Of a stretch of 64,000 nucleotides of DNA, positions 1 to 9,258 are shown in pieces. This DNA comes from Streptomyces guryensis (GTDB lineage: Bacteria > Actinomycetota > Actinomycetes > Streptomycetales > Streptomycetaceae). Under the pieces are notes generated by a model that was given only the letters and a program-made list of their open reading frames with translations, was not told where the DNA came from and ran no database searches. How positions within the stretch are numbered: the first letter of the stretch is position 1; every line of letters starts with the position of its first letter. Location of the stretch: contig NZ_JAJSBI010000039.1 of assembly GCF_021261325.1 (NCBI RefSeq), positions 17,721 through 81,720 on the forward strand, in the 5' to 3' direction. The position numbers and the translations under genes were made by a program.

Positions 1-1396
1 GCGCGTCCTCGCCGTACTGGGCGTATGCGGCGTCGACGCAGGTGGCGCCCTCGGGCAGGCCGAGCGTGCCGCCGTCGGGACGGAAGACGGTGATCTCTCG
101 GTCCTGGGCGAGGTCCTCGCGGAGAGTGGACCAGAACGTGTCCGGGTCGGGCGCGGCCTCCTGCCAGTCGAGGAGGCGGGACAACCAGCCGGGCCGGGTG
201 GGGTCGACGCGCTCGCCGTCGGCCGGAGCGTGCTCCTCCGGAGGAGGAGCGTAGGGATTGCCGAGCGCGACGACGCCCGCCTCGGCGGCCTTGTGCATCT
301 GGTGGGTGCGGATGAGGACTTCGGCGACCTGGCCGTCCGCGCGGGCGACCGCGGTGTGCAGGGACTGGTACAGGTTGAATTTCGGGACGGCGATGAAGTC
401 CTTGAACTCCGAGACCACGGGTGTCATACAGGTGTGCAGTTCGCCCAGGACGCCGTAGCAGTCCGCGTCCTCGTTCACCAGCACCAGCAGACGGCCGAAG
501 TCGCAACCGCGCAGCTGGCCGCGCTTGCGGGCGATGCGGTGGACGGAGACGAAGTGCCGCGGCCGGATGACGACTTCGGCCGGGATGTCGGCGTCGCGCA
601 GCACACCTCGTACCTCGTCGGCGATCTCGGCGAGCGGGTCGTCGGCGCGGGAGGCGTTGTCGACGATCAACTCCCGCGTGTGCTCGTACTCTTCGGGGTG
701 GAGAATCGCGAAGACCAGGTCCTCCAGTTCGGTCTTCAGCGCCTGGACGCCGAGCCGCTCGGCGAGCGGGATGAGGACGTCGCGGGTGACCTTGGCGATG
801 CGTGCCTGCTTCTCCGGACGCATGACACCGAGGGTGCGCATGTTGTGCAGCCGGTCGGCGAGTTTGATCGACATCACGCGGACGTCGCTGCCGGTGGCGA
901 CGAGCATCTTGCGGAAGGTCTCGGGCTCCGCGGCGGCGCCGTAGTCGACCTTCTCCAACTTCGTGACGCCGTCGACGAGATAGCGGACCTCCGAACCGAA
1001 CTCCTCGCCGACCTGATCGAGGGTCACATCCGTGTCCTCGACGGTGTCGTGGAGCAGAGAGGCCGTCAAAGTCGTGGTCTCCGCGCCGAGTTCGGCGAGG
1101 ATCAGCGTCACGGCGAGCGGGTGCGTGATGTACGGCTCGCCGCTCTTGCGCATCTGGCCGCGGTGCGAGGACTCGGCCAGCACGTAGGCGCGGCGCAGGG
1201 GTTCGAGGTCGGCGCTGGGGTAGTGGGCCCGGTGGGCGTCGACGACATGGCTGATGGCGCTGGGCAGCCGGTCACGGGTGGCGGGGCCGAGCAGGGCGGC
1301 ACGGCCGAGGCGGCGCAGGTCGATCCGCGCCCGCCAGCGCGCCGCCGGGCCTGTTACCGGACCTGGGGTCGCGGGATTCGTGGCCTCCGCACTCAT
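1..1396 (-). CDS. RelA/SpoT-family (p)ppGpp synthetase/hydrolase, C-terminus beyond the window
   Basis: Read on the minus strand from ATG at 1396; the gene runs off the left edge, so only about 465 residues are visible. An N-terminal HD hydrolase domain carries the metal-site motif HDTVEDT and the downstream ADRLHNMRTL. It is followed by a synthetase-type domain (FVSVHRIARKRGQ, then EFKDFIAVPKFNLYQSLHTAV-like sequence) and the beginning of a TGS domain (EITVFRPDGG) at the edge. The HD residues look intact, so hydrolysis of (p)ppGpp is expected; synthetase activity is less certain because the RxxD loop (GCDFGRLLVLV) is divergent. The position two genes from dapF and near miaA matches the second Rel-like gene of Streptomyces (rshA), distinct from the main relA. 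Cytosolic stringent-response enzyme. Confidence 0.85.
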   Translation of the reverse strand, partial: MSAEATNPATPGPVTGPAARWRARIDLRRLGRAALLGPATRDRLPSAISHVVDAHRAHYPSADLEPLRRAYVLAESSHRGQMRKSGEPYITHPLAVTLILAELGAETTTLTASLLHDTVEDTDVTLDQVGEEFGSEVRYLVDGVTKLEKVDYGAAAEPETFRKMLVATGSDVRVMSIKLADRLHNMRTLGVMRPEKQARIAKVTRDVLIPLAERLGVQALKTELEDLVFAILHPEEYEHTRELIVDNASRADDPLAEIADEVRGVLRDADIPAEVVIRPRHFVSVHRIARKRGQLRGCDFGRLLVLVNEDADCYGVLGELHTCMTPVVSEFKDFIAVPKFNLYQSLHTAVARADGQVAEVLIRTHQMHKAAEAGVVALGNPYAPPPEEHAPADGERVDPTRPGWLSRLLDWQEAAPDPDTFWSTLREDLAQDREITVFRPDGGTLGLPEGATCVDAAYAQYGEDA

Positions 1397-1694
1397 GGGC
1401 ACCTCCGGCTGCGTGGACCGGCGGACGGGGTGCCCCATGGCGGACACGGCTCAGGGGATGGCAACGGTCCCCCGTCCAGGCCGGTGCTTGATGCTACCGA
1501 GCCCATCACGTGCGGCTGACCGCCTCTCGCCGAGCGTGAAACGGATCACCCATTCGAGCGACGGTCTGCAGGTTTACGGTTTCGCGCCATGCGACACGAG
1601 GCCGCCCATGATTTCGAACGCGCGGTTCTCGCCCCGGAGATACTCCTGTGCGTCCTCCGGCACACAGGCCTCGGATCCCAAGCCACCGCCCCGT

Positions 1695-2570
1695 TCAGCG
1701 AACGAAGGTTTCCAGCCACTCGGGTTCGATTTCGCCCTCCGCGACGATCACTGCGGGGCCGGTCATCTCGATCTCGCCGTCGGGCTGTTCGGTGATGACC
1801 AGGGTCCCGCCGGGCACATCGACGGTGTACGTCGCCGGGTCCCCGGTGACGGCGGGGTCGGCGCCGTCCCGGCGGGCGGCGGCCACGGCGACGGCGCACG
1901 CGCCCGTGCCGCACGAGCGGGTCTCGCCCGCGCCGCGCTCGTGCACACGCAGGGCGACGTGCCGGGGGCCGCGGTCGACCACGAACTCCACGTTCACGCC
2001 GTCCGGGTAGGCGGAGGCCGGGCTGAACGGCGGTGGTGAGTACAGGGTGCCGGCGTGTGCGAGGTCGTCGACGAACGCGACCGCGTGCGGGTTGCCCATG
2101 TTCACGTTCCGCGCGGGCCAGCTGCGCTCGCCGACGCTCACCGTGACGTCCCCTTCCGGGAGGCGCGCCCGGCCCATGCCGACGGTGATGTCACCGTCCT
2201 TCGCGATGTGCGCGCTCTTCACGCCCCCGCGCGTGGCCACCGCGAGGTCGCCCTCGCCGACGTATCCGGCGCGCTGGAGGTAGCGCGCGAACACCCGCAC
2301 GCCGTTGCCGCACATCTCCGCGATCGAGCCGTCGCCGTTGCGGTAGTCCATGAACCACTCGGCCTCGGCGGCCATGTGCCGCGCCTCGGGGTGCGCGGCG
2401 GACCGCACCACGTGCAGCAGGCCGTCACCGCCGATGCCCGCGCGGCGGTCGCACAGGGCGGCGACGGCGGTCGGGGGCAGGTCGATGGAGTTCTCGGGGT
2501 CCGGCACGATCACGAAGTCGTTCTCCGTGCCGTGACCCTTGAGGAAGGCGATCCGCGTGCGCGTGCTCAT
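1695..2570 (-). CDS. dapF: Diaminopimelate epimerase DapF
   Basis: Converts LL-diaminopimelate to meso-diaminopimelate for lysine biosynthesis (actinomycete peptidoglycan itself may use the LL form in Streptomyces). The 291-residue length is typical of DapF. The start at 2570 (MSTRTRIAFLKGHGT) was chosen because the substrate-binding N-terminus KGHGTENDFV follows at once; the frame is open further upstream but non-homologous in look. Both catalytic cysteines are visible: AEMCGNGVRVFARYL and RSCGTGACAVAVA. A typical cytosolic enzyme flanked by the Rel-like gene and miaA as in other Streptomyces. Confidence 0.95.
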   Translation of the reverse strand: MSTRTRIAFLKGHGTENDFVIVPDPENSIDLPPTAVAALCDRRAGIGGDGLLHVVRSAAHPEARHMAAEAEWFMDYRNGDGSIAEMCGNGVRVFARYLQRAGYVGEGDLAVATRGGVKSAHIAKDGDITVGMGRARLPEGDVTVSVGERSWPARNVNMGNPHAVAFVDDLAHAGTLYSPPPFSPASAYPDGVNVEFVVDRGPRHVALRVHERGAGETRSCGTGACAVAVAAARRDGADPAVTGDPATYTVDVPGGTLVITEQPDGEIEMTGPAVIVAEGEIEPEWLETFVR

Positions 2571-2701
2571 TCCTCGATCGTAAGGGACCACCCCGCTGGG
2601 AGTGACAGACGGAGGGGTGGTGAGTCCGCTCGGGCCGGTGGGGCGCGCCCACGCGGCGGCGCCGCATGTCGACACAGCCCCGCGCCCCTTTCAGGGGCGC
2701 T

Positions 2702-3205
2702 CTAGCGGAGCCTTGCCACGCGCCACACGGCGAGCACTACAACCGCGGCGACGACCACGACGTATGCCAGGACGACCCGCCAGTCCGGTCGGCGGCCGGA
2801 GCCGCGCTGCGGCAGGCCAGGGCCCGTGTAACCCACCCGGCGGGCGGCCATCATGCCCCAGCCGGCCGCGCAGGAGCAGATCAGCAGGCCCAGCATGGCG
2901 ATGACGGCGCCGCTGTCGCCGAAGTCGAAGGCGAGCGGAAAGGCGAACATCAGGGAGCCGACCGCGGCCAGGGCGACGATGGGGGCGAGCTGCCAGATGC
3001 GCAGACGGCGCTGCGGGCGCAGCTCGACCTCGACCTCCGGGCCACCGGCGAACAGCTCGTCGGGCTCGGGTCCGTCGTCGGTCACTCCGCCCTGAGTCTC
3101 ATCGGGCCCGTCCGGGCTCAGACGGTGCTCGTCCTGCTCCGGTTCACCGCTCTCGACGGTGAGGGGCTCGGTGCCTTGTGCGGTGTCGCGAGGGCCGGCC
3201 TCCAT
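2702..3205 (-). CDS. Conserved small membrane protein of the dapF-miaA interval
   Basis: A 167-residue protein with an acidic, Pro/Glu-rich N-terminal cytoplasmic part (about 1-65) followed by three hydrophobic segments (IVALAAVGSLMFAFPLAF, VIAMLGLLICSCAAGWGMM and LAYVVVVAAVVVLAVW). The start at 3205 (MEAGPRD) is preferred because a good ribosome-binding site, GGGAGGG, lies just upstream; an upstream TTG in frame would place that site inside the gene. I do not recognise a function. It sits between dapF and miaA on the same strand. Confidence 0.65.
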   Translation of the reverse strand: MEAGPRDTAQGTEPLTVESGEPEQDEHRLSPDGPDETQGGVTDDGPEPDELFAGGPEVEVELRPQRRLRIWQLAPIVALAAVGSLMFAFPLAFDFGDSGAVIAMLGLLICSCAAGWGMMAARRVGYTGPGLPQRGSGRRPDWRVVLAYVVVVAAVVVLAVWRVARLR

Positions 3206-3313
3206 CGCCACGCGCCCTCCCAACTAGGACTCCACTTGGTCGATCGAAGCTCGATGATGGCACGGCGCCGGAGGCCGGAACGGCGGCCGGAGCGTCCCGA
3301 TGCCATGACGTGA

Positions 3314-4252
3314 TCAGGCTGTGACCGGTCGTTCGACCAACGCCAGCGCCCGCTGCGGAAGTTCTGTGAGATCCGCCGCAGCCCCGCTCAGCCAGTGCAC
3401 CCGCGGGTCGCGCCGGAACCAGGAATCCTGGCGGCGCGCGAAGCGCTTGGTGGCGCGCACGGTCTCGGCCCGCGCCTCCGCGTCGGTGCACCCACCGGCC
3501 AGCGCCGCGAGCACCTGCTGGTAGCCGAGCGCGCGGGCCGCCGTACGCCCCTCGCGCAGGCCCTGCGCCTCCAGCGCGCGCACCTCGTCCACGAGCCCGG
3601 CGTCCCACATCCGGTCGACCCGGCGGGCGATGCGCTCGTCGAGTTCGGGGCGGGCCACGTCGACGCCGATCTGGACGGTGTCGTAGACCGAGTCATGACC
3701 GGGGAGGTTGGCGGTGAAGGGCTGACCGGTGATCTCGATCACTTCGAGGGCCCGGACGATACGGCGGCCGTTGCTGGGCAGGATCGCCTGCGCCGCCTCG
3801 GGGTCCGCGGCGGCCAGTCTGGCGTGCAGCGCGCCGGAGCCGCGCAGCGCGAGTTCCTCCTCCAGTCGGGCCCTGACCTCGGGGTCGGTGCCGGGGAACT
3901 CCAGGTTGTCGACCGCGCCGCGGACGTAGAGGCCGGAGCCGCCGACCAGGATCGGCCAGCGGCCTTCGGCGAGCAGGCCGTCGATCTTGGCGCGAGCGAG
4001 CTTCTGGTACTCGGCGACGGAGGCCGTGACCGTCACGTCCCAGATGTCGAGGAGGTGGTGCGGGATACCGCCGCGCTCCTCGGGCGTCAGTTTGGCGGTG
4101 CCGATGTCCATCCCCCGGTAGAGCTGCATGGAGTCGGCGTTGACGACCTCGCCTCCGAGCTGCCGGGCAAGGAAAACGCCCAGATCAGACTTTCCGGCTG
4201 CGGTCGGTCCGACGACGGCGATGACTCGGGGGGCGGGGGGTGCGGTGCTCAC
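3314..4252 (-). CDS. miaA: tRNA dimethylallyltransferase MiaA
   Basis: Transfers a dimethylallyl group to N6 of A37 in tRNAs reading UNN codons; the product is the substrate for MiaB, encoded in the same cluster (5,900-7,417). The 312-residue protein starts at a GTG at 4252 (VSTAPPAPRVIAVVG); the open frame extends upstream but with no family resemblance. Visible motifs: P-loop VVGPTAAGKSDLG, the DSMQLYRGMDIGTAK substrate segment, LVGGSGLYVRG, and the C-terminal TKRFARRQDSWFRRD tRNA-binding segment. Conserved placement between dapF and miaB. Confidence 0.95.
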   Translation of the reverse strand: MSTAPPAPRVIAVVGPTAAGKSDLGVFLARQLGGEVVNADSMQLYRGMDIGTAKLTPEERGGIPHHLLDIWDVTVTASVAEYQKLARAKIDGLLAEGRWPILVGGSGLYVRGAVDNLEFPGTDPEVRARLEEELALRGSGALHARLAAADPEAAQAILPSNGRRIVRALEVIEITGQPFTANLPGHDSVYDTVQIGVDVARPELDERIARRVDRMWDAGLVDEVRALEAQGLREGRTAARALGYQQVLAALAGGCTDAEARAETVRATKRFARRQDSWFRRDPRVHWLSGAAADLTELPQRALALVERPVTA

Positions 4253-4434
4253 CGCACCAGTCTCGCAAACCCCGGGGGCACTCCTCGAACGAGTTACGTG
4301 ACGGCACAGGTGCCGGGTCGTTGCCCGTTGCGAGGTTCTCGCCGCCGGTTTCGGGGGGCGGCGACCCGGGCGGCGCAAACGGGCGCACCGGACGACGCGG
4401 GATTTCACCCGCACAAGTAACGTATGGAGTGGAT

Positions 4435-4704
4435 ATGGGCGTTTTCGCACGACTTCTGCGGAGGTCGAAGGCTACGGAGGAGGCGTCAACCGCCGAGGCT
4501 CAGGCCGACACACCGACGGCCGAGCCCGCGACGGAGGGGGCGGCAGAGGCGAAGGGGTCGGCCTCGGCCGAGGAGCCCACCGAGGGCGATCCGGAGGCGA
4601 CGGAGGCCGCCGAGGCCGCCTCCGGTGAGAGCGTCGAGATCCCCAAGCAGCAGTCCGCCGAGGAGGCGGCCGACCGCGACGCGGGCGAGGACGCCCGCAC
4701 GTAG
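4435..4704 (+). CDS. Small acidic low-complexity protein
   Basis: An 89-residue protein starting MGVFARLLRRSK and then almost entirely Ala, Glu, Thr and Asp. No fold or function is apparent; homologous small proteins occur divergent to miaA in Streptomyces. The gene is transcribed away from miaA; the start at 4435 gives a short basic N-terminal segment before the acidic tail. GC3 is high but the low-complexity composition makes frame assignment less secure than usual. Confidence 0.6.
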   Translation: MGVFARLLRRSKATEEASTAEAQADTPTAEPATEGAAEAKGSASAEEPTEGDPEATEAAEAASGESVEIPKQQSAEEAADRDAGEDART

Positions 4705-4767
4705 CCGCCGCGTGCGCGAGTGAGCCGAAGGGGCGTGCCGAGCCCCGGGAACAACGGAAGGTGGACC

Positions 4768-5037
4768 ATGGGTCTCCTGAACAACCTGAAAGCCAAGCTC
4801 AACCCGGCCAAGGACAAGGTCTCCGGCCTCGCGCAGCAGCACGGGGACAGGATCACGCACGGTCTCGACAAGGCCGCGAAGGTCGTCGACGAGAAGACCA
4901 AGGGCAAGTACAGCGACAAGATCCACACCGGGACCGGCAAGGCCAAGGGCGCCATGGACCGACTCGCGCACAAGGACGGCACGGGGACGGCCGGGGGCAC
5001 GACCGCACCGCCAAGTTCCACGCCGCCTGCTTCCTGA
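4768..5037 (+). CDS. MT0933-like small protein annotated in the family as antitoxin
   Basis: An 89-residue Lys-rich protein (MGLLNNLKAKLNPAKDK ... GDRITHGLDKAAKVVDEKT) resembling the MT0933/Rv0909 antitoxin family: an amphipathic helical repeat of about 55 residues then a Gly/Thr/Pro tail. RBS GGAAGG lies 8 bases upstream of the ATG. No adjacent toxin gene is visible, so an antitoxin role is only a family-based suggestion. It is followed directly by a strong terminator at 5052. Confidence 0.7.
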   Translation: MGLLNNLKAKLNPAKDKVSGLAQQHGDRITHGLDKAAKVVDEKTKGKYSDKIHTGTGKAKGAMDRLAHKDGTGTAGGTTAPPSSTPPAS

Positions 5038-5051
5038 ACGGCACGGCACAC

Positions 5052-5094
5052 CGGCGGACGGCCGCGGGGCCCGAGGGCTCCCGGCCGTCCGCCG
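5052..5094 (+). terminator. Strong stem-loop between convergent genes
   Basis: A perfect 13-bp inverted repeat, CGGCGGACGGCCG pairing with CGGCCGTCCGCCG, loop of 17 bases, followed by GTTTACC. It sits between the plus-strand gene ending at 5037 and the minus-strand gene ending at 5108, so it can terminate both. Confidence 0.75.
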
Positions 5095-5107
5095 TTTACC
5101 GGCGCCT

Positions 5108-5845
5108 CTACGACCAGGTCGCGACCATGTACCCCACGCCGTACGGCGCGTCCTCATACAGCAGTGCGCCTGCGAGGCTCATGCCCTCGGCCGCGCCCGC
5201 AAGGACCTGCCAGGGTGCTCGGCCCGATGCCTTCAGCTCGGACGCCAACTCGGTGTCCAGAGCCTTGAGGGCCGCCACGTCCGCCGCTCCCAGCGCCCGC
5301 GCGACCTCCGCGTCGAAGGGTGCCGCGCGCTCGTCGAGGTAACCGGGGGCCTTGAGCGTGCGGCAGGCACTGGCGTCGCCCATGACCAGCAGCGCCACCC
5401 GCTCGGCCCCGGCGGCGATTTCCCTTCCGACTTGAATACACCGCTCGGATGCCAGAGGTTCCCCCACGCCGAGTCCCTCGATCGGGGCGTCGGACCAACC
5501 AGTGCGCTCCAGCAGCCACGCGGCCACTGCCAGCGAGGGCGGAAGCGACCGCTCCGACGCCGCCGGGGCCCGGTCTTCGGGCGCGACGGCCTCGGCCCGG
5601 CCGAGCCGTACGTCCATGTCGACGCCGAAACCACGGAAGGAGCCCCGCGTGCCTTCCGGATACACGCCTCGGCCACTCTGCTCCGCGGGTCCGACCACGA
5701 CGAGCCGGTCGGGGCGGGCGGCCGCGAGCACACCGAGCGCGTCCGTGCAGGCGGCACGCGCGGCGTCCAGTTCGGCGGCGGCACCCGCGGCGACCTCGGG
5801 CACGAGCAGCGGCGGGCAGGGGCATACGGCGGCGACGACAAGCAT
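5108..5845 (-). CDS. Class III extradiol dioxygenase-like (LigB/MEMO fold) protein
   Basis: A 245-residue protein with the MEMO/LigB look: an N-terminal strand MLVVAAVCPCPPLLVPEV, a central RPDRLVVVGPAE strand, VALLVMGDASACR and a C-terminal YEDAPYGVGYMVATW. The family fold binds metal in extradiol dioxygenases, but a clear set of metal ligands is not obvious here, so catalytic activity is doubtful. Conserved hypothetical directly downstream of miaB on the same strand in Streptomyces; a 54-base gap separates it from miaB. Confidence 0.65.
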   Translation of the reverse strand: MLVVAAVCPCPPLLVPEVAAGAAAELDAARAACTDALGVLAAARPDRLVVVGPAEQSGRGVYPEGTRGSFRGFGVDMDVRLGRAEAVAPEDRAPAASERSLPPSLAVAAWLLERTGWSDAPIEGLGVGEPLASERCIQVGREIAAGAERVALLVMGDASACRTLKAPGYLDERAAPFDAEVARALGAADVAALKALDTELASELKASGRAPWQVLAGAAEGMSLAGALLYEDAPYGVGYMVATWS

Positions 5846-5899
5846 GATCGGCAGGGTAACCCCGCCGACTGCCGGCGGACACCGCGCCGGGTGGACAGG

Positions 5900-7417
5900 T
5901 CAGTCGCAGCCGCAGCCGCTTCCCGTCGCGACCGGCAGCGGCTCGGGCACGCCGATCTTCGGCAGGCCCAGCAGGACGCCCGACGGCTTCGCCGCCTCGG
6001 CCGCGTTGCGCTTCTCCCAGGCGTCCCCCGCGCGCGTGCGGCGCACGTCGAGGACGGCGCCCTCGGCGAGGAGGTGGTGCGGGGCCGCGTACGTTATCTC
6101 GACCGTGACCACGTCGCCGGGACGCACCTCCTGCCCGGGCTTGGTGAAGTGGACCAGGCGGTTGTCGGGGGCGCGGCCGGAGAGGCGGTGGGTGGCGCCG
6201 TCCTTGCGGCCCTCGCCCTCGGCGACCATCAGCTCCAGGGTGCGGCCGACCTGCTTCTTGTTCTCCTCCCAGGAGATCTCCTCCTGGAGGGCGACGAGAC
6301 GCTCGTACCGCGCCTGGACGACCTCCTTCGGGATCTGGTTCTCCATGGTCGCGGCCGGGGTGCCGGGGCGCTTGGAGTACTGGAAGGTGAAGGCCTGCGC
6401 GAACCGCGCCTCACGGACGGCGTGCAGGGTCTGCTCGAAATCCTCCTCGGTCTCACCCGGGAAGCCCACGATGATGTCGGTGGTGATCGCGGCGTGCGGG
6501 ATGGCGGCCCGCACCTTCTCGATGATCCCGAGGTAGCGCTCCTGCCGGTACGAGCGGCGCATCGCCTTCAGGACCGTGTCCGAGCCGGACTGCATCGGCA
6601 TGTGCAGCTGGGGCATCACGTTCGGCGTCTCCGCCATCGCCGCGATCACGTCGTCCGTGAAGTCGCGCGGGTGCGGGGAGGTGAAGCGGACGCGCTCCAG
6701 GCCCTCGATCCTTCCGCAGGCGCGCAGCAGCTTGCTGAATGCCTCACGGTCACCGATGTCGGAGCCGTACGCGTTGACGTTCTGTCCGAGCAGCGTGATC
6801 TCGGAGACGCCCTCGGCGACCAGAGCCTCGATCTCGGCGAGGATGTCGCCGGTACGACGGTCCTTCTCCTTGCCGCGCAGGGCCGGGACGATGCAGAAGG
6901 TGCAGGTGTTGTTGCAGCCGACGGAGATCGACACCCACGCCGCGTACGCGCTCTCACGCCGCGTCGGCAGGGTGGAGGGGAACGCCTCCAGGGACTCGGC
7001 GATCTCGACCTGGGCCTCTTCCTGCACGCGCGCGCGTTCCAACAGGACCGGCAGCTTGCCGATGTTGTGCGTGCCGAAGACGACGTCCACCCAGGGCGCC
7101 TTCTTCACGATGGTGTCCTGGTCCTTCTGCGCGAGACAGCCGCCGACCGCGATCTGCATCCCGGGGCGCTTCGTCTTCATCGGGGCGAGGCGGCCGAGGT
7201 TGCCGTACAGCCGGTTGTCGGCGTTCTCGCGCACCGCGCAGGTGTTGAAGACGACGACGTCCGCGTCCCCGTCCGACCCCTCGGGCGCACGCACGTACCC
7301 GGCCTCTTCGAGCAGCCCTGACAGTCGCTCGGAATCGTGGACGTTCATCTGGCACCCGTAGGTGCGCACTTCGTAGGTCTTCTCGCCCACTGCCTGGCTC
7401 CGGTCGATGCTGCTCAT
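5900..7417 (-). CDS. miaB: tRNA-2-methylthio-N6-dimethylallyladenosine synthase MiaB
   Basis: Radical-SAM methylthiotransferase that adds the methylthio group to i6A37 of tRNA, acting after MiaA. 505 residues. N-terminal UPF0004 domain (RTYGCQMNVHDSERLSGLLE; NTCAVRENADNRLYGNLG), radical-SAM motif CNNTCTFCIVPALRG with the three cluster cysteines, and a C-terminal TRAM domain (EVRPGDVVTVEITYAAPHHL). The start at 7417 gives a short leader before the first motif. The last residues are Cys-rich (SGCGCD), a tail that lies beyond the TRAM domain. Confidence 0.95.
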   Translation of the reverse strand: MSSIDRSQAVGEKTYEVRTYGCQMNVHDSERLSGLLEEAGYVRAPEGSDGDADVVVFNTCAVRENADNRLYGNLGRLAPMKTKRPGMQIAVGGCLAQKDQDTIVKKAPWVDVVFGTHNIGKLPVLLERARVQEEAQVEIAESLEAFPSTLPTRRESAYAAWVSISVGCNNTCTFCIVPALRGKEKDRRTGDILAEIEALVAEGVSEITLLGQNVNAYGSDIGDREAFSKLLRACGRIEGLERVRFTSPHPRDFTDDVIAAMAETPNVMPQLHMPMQSGSDTVLKAMRRSYRQERYLGIIEKVRAAIPHAAITTDIIVGFPGETEEDFEQTLHAVREARFAQAFTFQYSKRPGTPAATMENQIPKEVVQARYERLVALQEEISWEENKKQVGRTLELMVAEGEGRKDGATHRLSGRAPDNRLVHFTKPGQEVRPGDVVTVEITYAAPHHLLAEGAVLDVRRTRAGDAWEKRNAAEAAKPSGVLLGLPKIGVPEPLPVATGSGCGCD

Positions 7418-7475
7418 GTGACAAGGGTAGGCGGTGCCGGAAGTGTCTCCGGTCGCCCTGTGGACAACCTGGGGT

Positions 7476-8129
7476 TCACGGCTCGATGAGGCCCGCGCGG
7501 ATCGCGTAGCGGGTGAGTTCGAGGCGGTCGCGCATGCCCAGCTTGTGCAGCAGGTTCGCGCGGTGACGCTCGACCGTCTTCGCGCTGATGAAGAGCAGTT
7601 CGCCGATCTCCTTCGAGGTGTGGCCCTCGGCGACCAGCTTGAGGATTTCCTCCTCGCGCTCGGTGACCGGCCGCGCGGGCAGGTCGACGCCCCGGTGCAG
7701 GTGGTCCAGGTAGGAACGGACGAGAGCCCGCTCGGCCCCCGGGTACACGAACGGCTCGTCGCGCACGGCCGCCCGGCATGCCCCCACCAGATCGCGGTCG
7801 GCGGCCGACTTGAGGACGTAGCCGCTGGCTCCGGCCTTGAGGGCCTCGAAGAAGTACTGCTCGTTGTCGTACATGGTGAGCACGAGGATGCGCAGGTCGG
7901 GCAGGCGACGGGAGAGTTCGCGGGCCGCCTGGAGGCCCGTCATACGGGGCATGGCGATGTCCAGTACGGCCAGATCGACGTCACGCGCGCGTGCCAGCCC
8001 CACCGCTTCCGCGCCGTCCCCGGCCTCGGCGACCACGGTCAGATCGGGCTCGCCGTCCAGGATGAGCCGCACGCCCTGGCGTACGAGCGCGTGGTCGTCT
8101 GCGAGCAGCACGCGCGCGGGGGATGCCAT
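7476..8129 (-). CDS. NarL/LuxR-family response regulator
   Basis: 217 residues: receiver domain with phospho-acceptor Asp in DLAVLDIAMPRMTG and conserved Lys in GYVLKSAADRD, then a LuxR helix-turn-helix (TEREEEILKLVAEG, ISAKTVERHRANLLHKLG). It is translated from an ATG that overlaps the stop of the sensor kinase gene (TGATG), so the pair is translationally coupled. Cognate signal unknown. Confidence 0.9.
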   Translation of the reverse strand: MASPARVLLADDHALVRQGVRLILDGEPDLTVVAEAGDGAEAVGLARARDVDLAVLDIAMPRMTGLQAARELSRRLPDLRILVLTMYDNEQYFFEALKAGASGYVLKSAADRDLVGACRAAVRDEPFVYPGAERALVRSYLDHLHRGVDLPARPVTEREEEILKLVAEGHTSKEIGELLFISAKTVERHRANLLHKLGMRDRLELTRYAIRAGLIEP

Positions 8130-9166
8130 CAGCGGTCTCCGGCGGTGACGGGTACGCGCAGGCGCACCTCGGTGCCGTCATGGTGGCCGGCTTCGAGCGA
8201 GAGGTCGGCAGCTATGAGCAGGGCGCGTTCGCGCATGCCGCGGATTCCGGCGCCCTCCGGGGCCGTACCGAGGCCTTTGCCGTTGTCGCGCACGAGGAGT
8301 TCGACGCCGTCGGCGAGCGGCCGGAGGCGGACCTCGGCACGGTCGGCGCCGGCGTGCCGGGCCGTGTTGGTGAGTCCTTCCTGGGCGACGCGGTAGACCA
8401 CCAGCTCCGACTGCTCGGTCAACGGTGGCAGGTCGCCGGTGATGTGATGGCGCACCGTCAGCCCATGTGTGGTGAACTCGGCGGCGAGTGAGCGCAGGGC
8501 GCTGACCAGGCCGAGTTCCTCCAGAACGCCGGGGCGCAGCCGACGGGCGATGCGGCGGATCTCGTCCAGGCCGGCCCTGGTCGCCTCCTGCGCCTGGCCC
8601 ACCTCCCCGCGCAGCTCCTCGGGGGCGCGGTCGGCGACGCGCTTGAGCTGGAGGAGGACGGCGGTCAGGGTCTGGCCCACCTCGTCGTGCAGTTCGCGGG
8701 CGATGCGCTGCCGCTCGCGCTCCTGCGCGAGCAGGGCACGGGCCGTGCCGGCCGCGCGTTCGCTCTCCAGCCGGTCGAGCATCGCGTTGTACGTCGTGAT
8801 CAGCTCGGCGGCCTCCGCCGGGCCGGCGACGACCGCGCGGGCGCCGGGGCGCAGCAGGTCCGCGGTGGCCATGGCCCGGCCGAGCCGCCGCAGCGGAGCA
8901 AGCCCGAGACGCAGCACGATCGCGTTGCCGGCCAGCAGCGTGGCCAGACCCACGACGACGACCAGTGCCTCGGCCGGCAGGACGGGGGTCGACACGGTGA
9001 CCGGGCCGAGCAGCAGGGCGGCGGCCGCGATCAGGCCCGTGGCGTTGAGGGAGAAGATCCGCCAGAACAGTGACACGGTCCTCCCCGGTTCCGCGGGCGC
9101 TCCCGCTGTGGCTCCGGCCAGCCTCGCCGTCCGTCCCCGGCCGCGTATATCCGTGACGTCACCCAT
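8129..9166 (-). CDS. Sensor histidine kinase (HisKA_3 type), partner of the 7476-8129 regulator
   Basis: 345 residues with two N-terminal membrane segments (SLNATGLIAAAALLL and AEALVVVVGLATLLAG), a HAMP-like linker (LAPLRRLGRAM), the phospho-acceptor histidine in RQRIARELHDEVGQTL, and a HATPase domain (VRDNGKGLGTAPEGAGIRGMRERA). The short extracytoplasmic loop suggests sensing within the membrane. The gene overlaps its response regulator by a TGATG junction. Confidence 0.9.
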   Translation of the reverse strand: MGDVTDIRGRGRTARLAGATAGAPAEPGRTVSLFWRIFSLNATGLIAAAALLLGPVTVSTPVLPAEALVVVVGLATLLAGNAIVLRLGLAPLRRLGRAMATADLLRPGARAVVAGPAEAAELITTYNAMLDRLESERAAGTARALLAQERERQRIARELHDEVGQTLTAVLLQLKRVADRAPEELRGEVGQAQEATRAGLDEIRRIARRLRPGVLEELGLVSALRSLAAEFTTHGLTVRHHITGDLPPLTEQSELVVYRVAQEGLTNTARHAGADRAEVRLRPLADGVELLVRDNGKGLGTAPEGAGIRGMRERALLIAADLSLEAGHHDGTEVRLRVPVTAGDR

Positions 9167-9258
9167 GTCGCCACCGTACGGGCGGATGGCAGCATGCGAA
9201 TCGGCCGGGGTTGATCACCGGCAGACCATGACCATGCCGCCGGAACAAGGGGAGAAAC

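Noticed and set aside
230..1519. Long plus-strand reading frame opposite the Rel-like gene
   Set aside because: It is the antisense of a gene with clear HD and synthetase motifs, and its own product shows no protein character.
4768..5037. A toxin-antitoxin pair around the MT0933-like gene
   Set aside because: No partner toxin is next to it; the neighbours are miaA, a low-complexity gene and the LigB-like gene.
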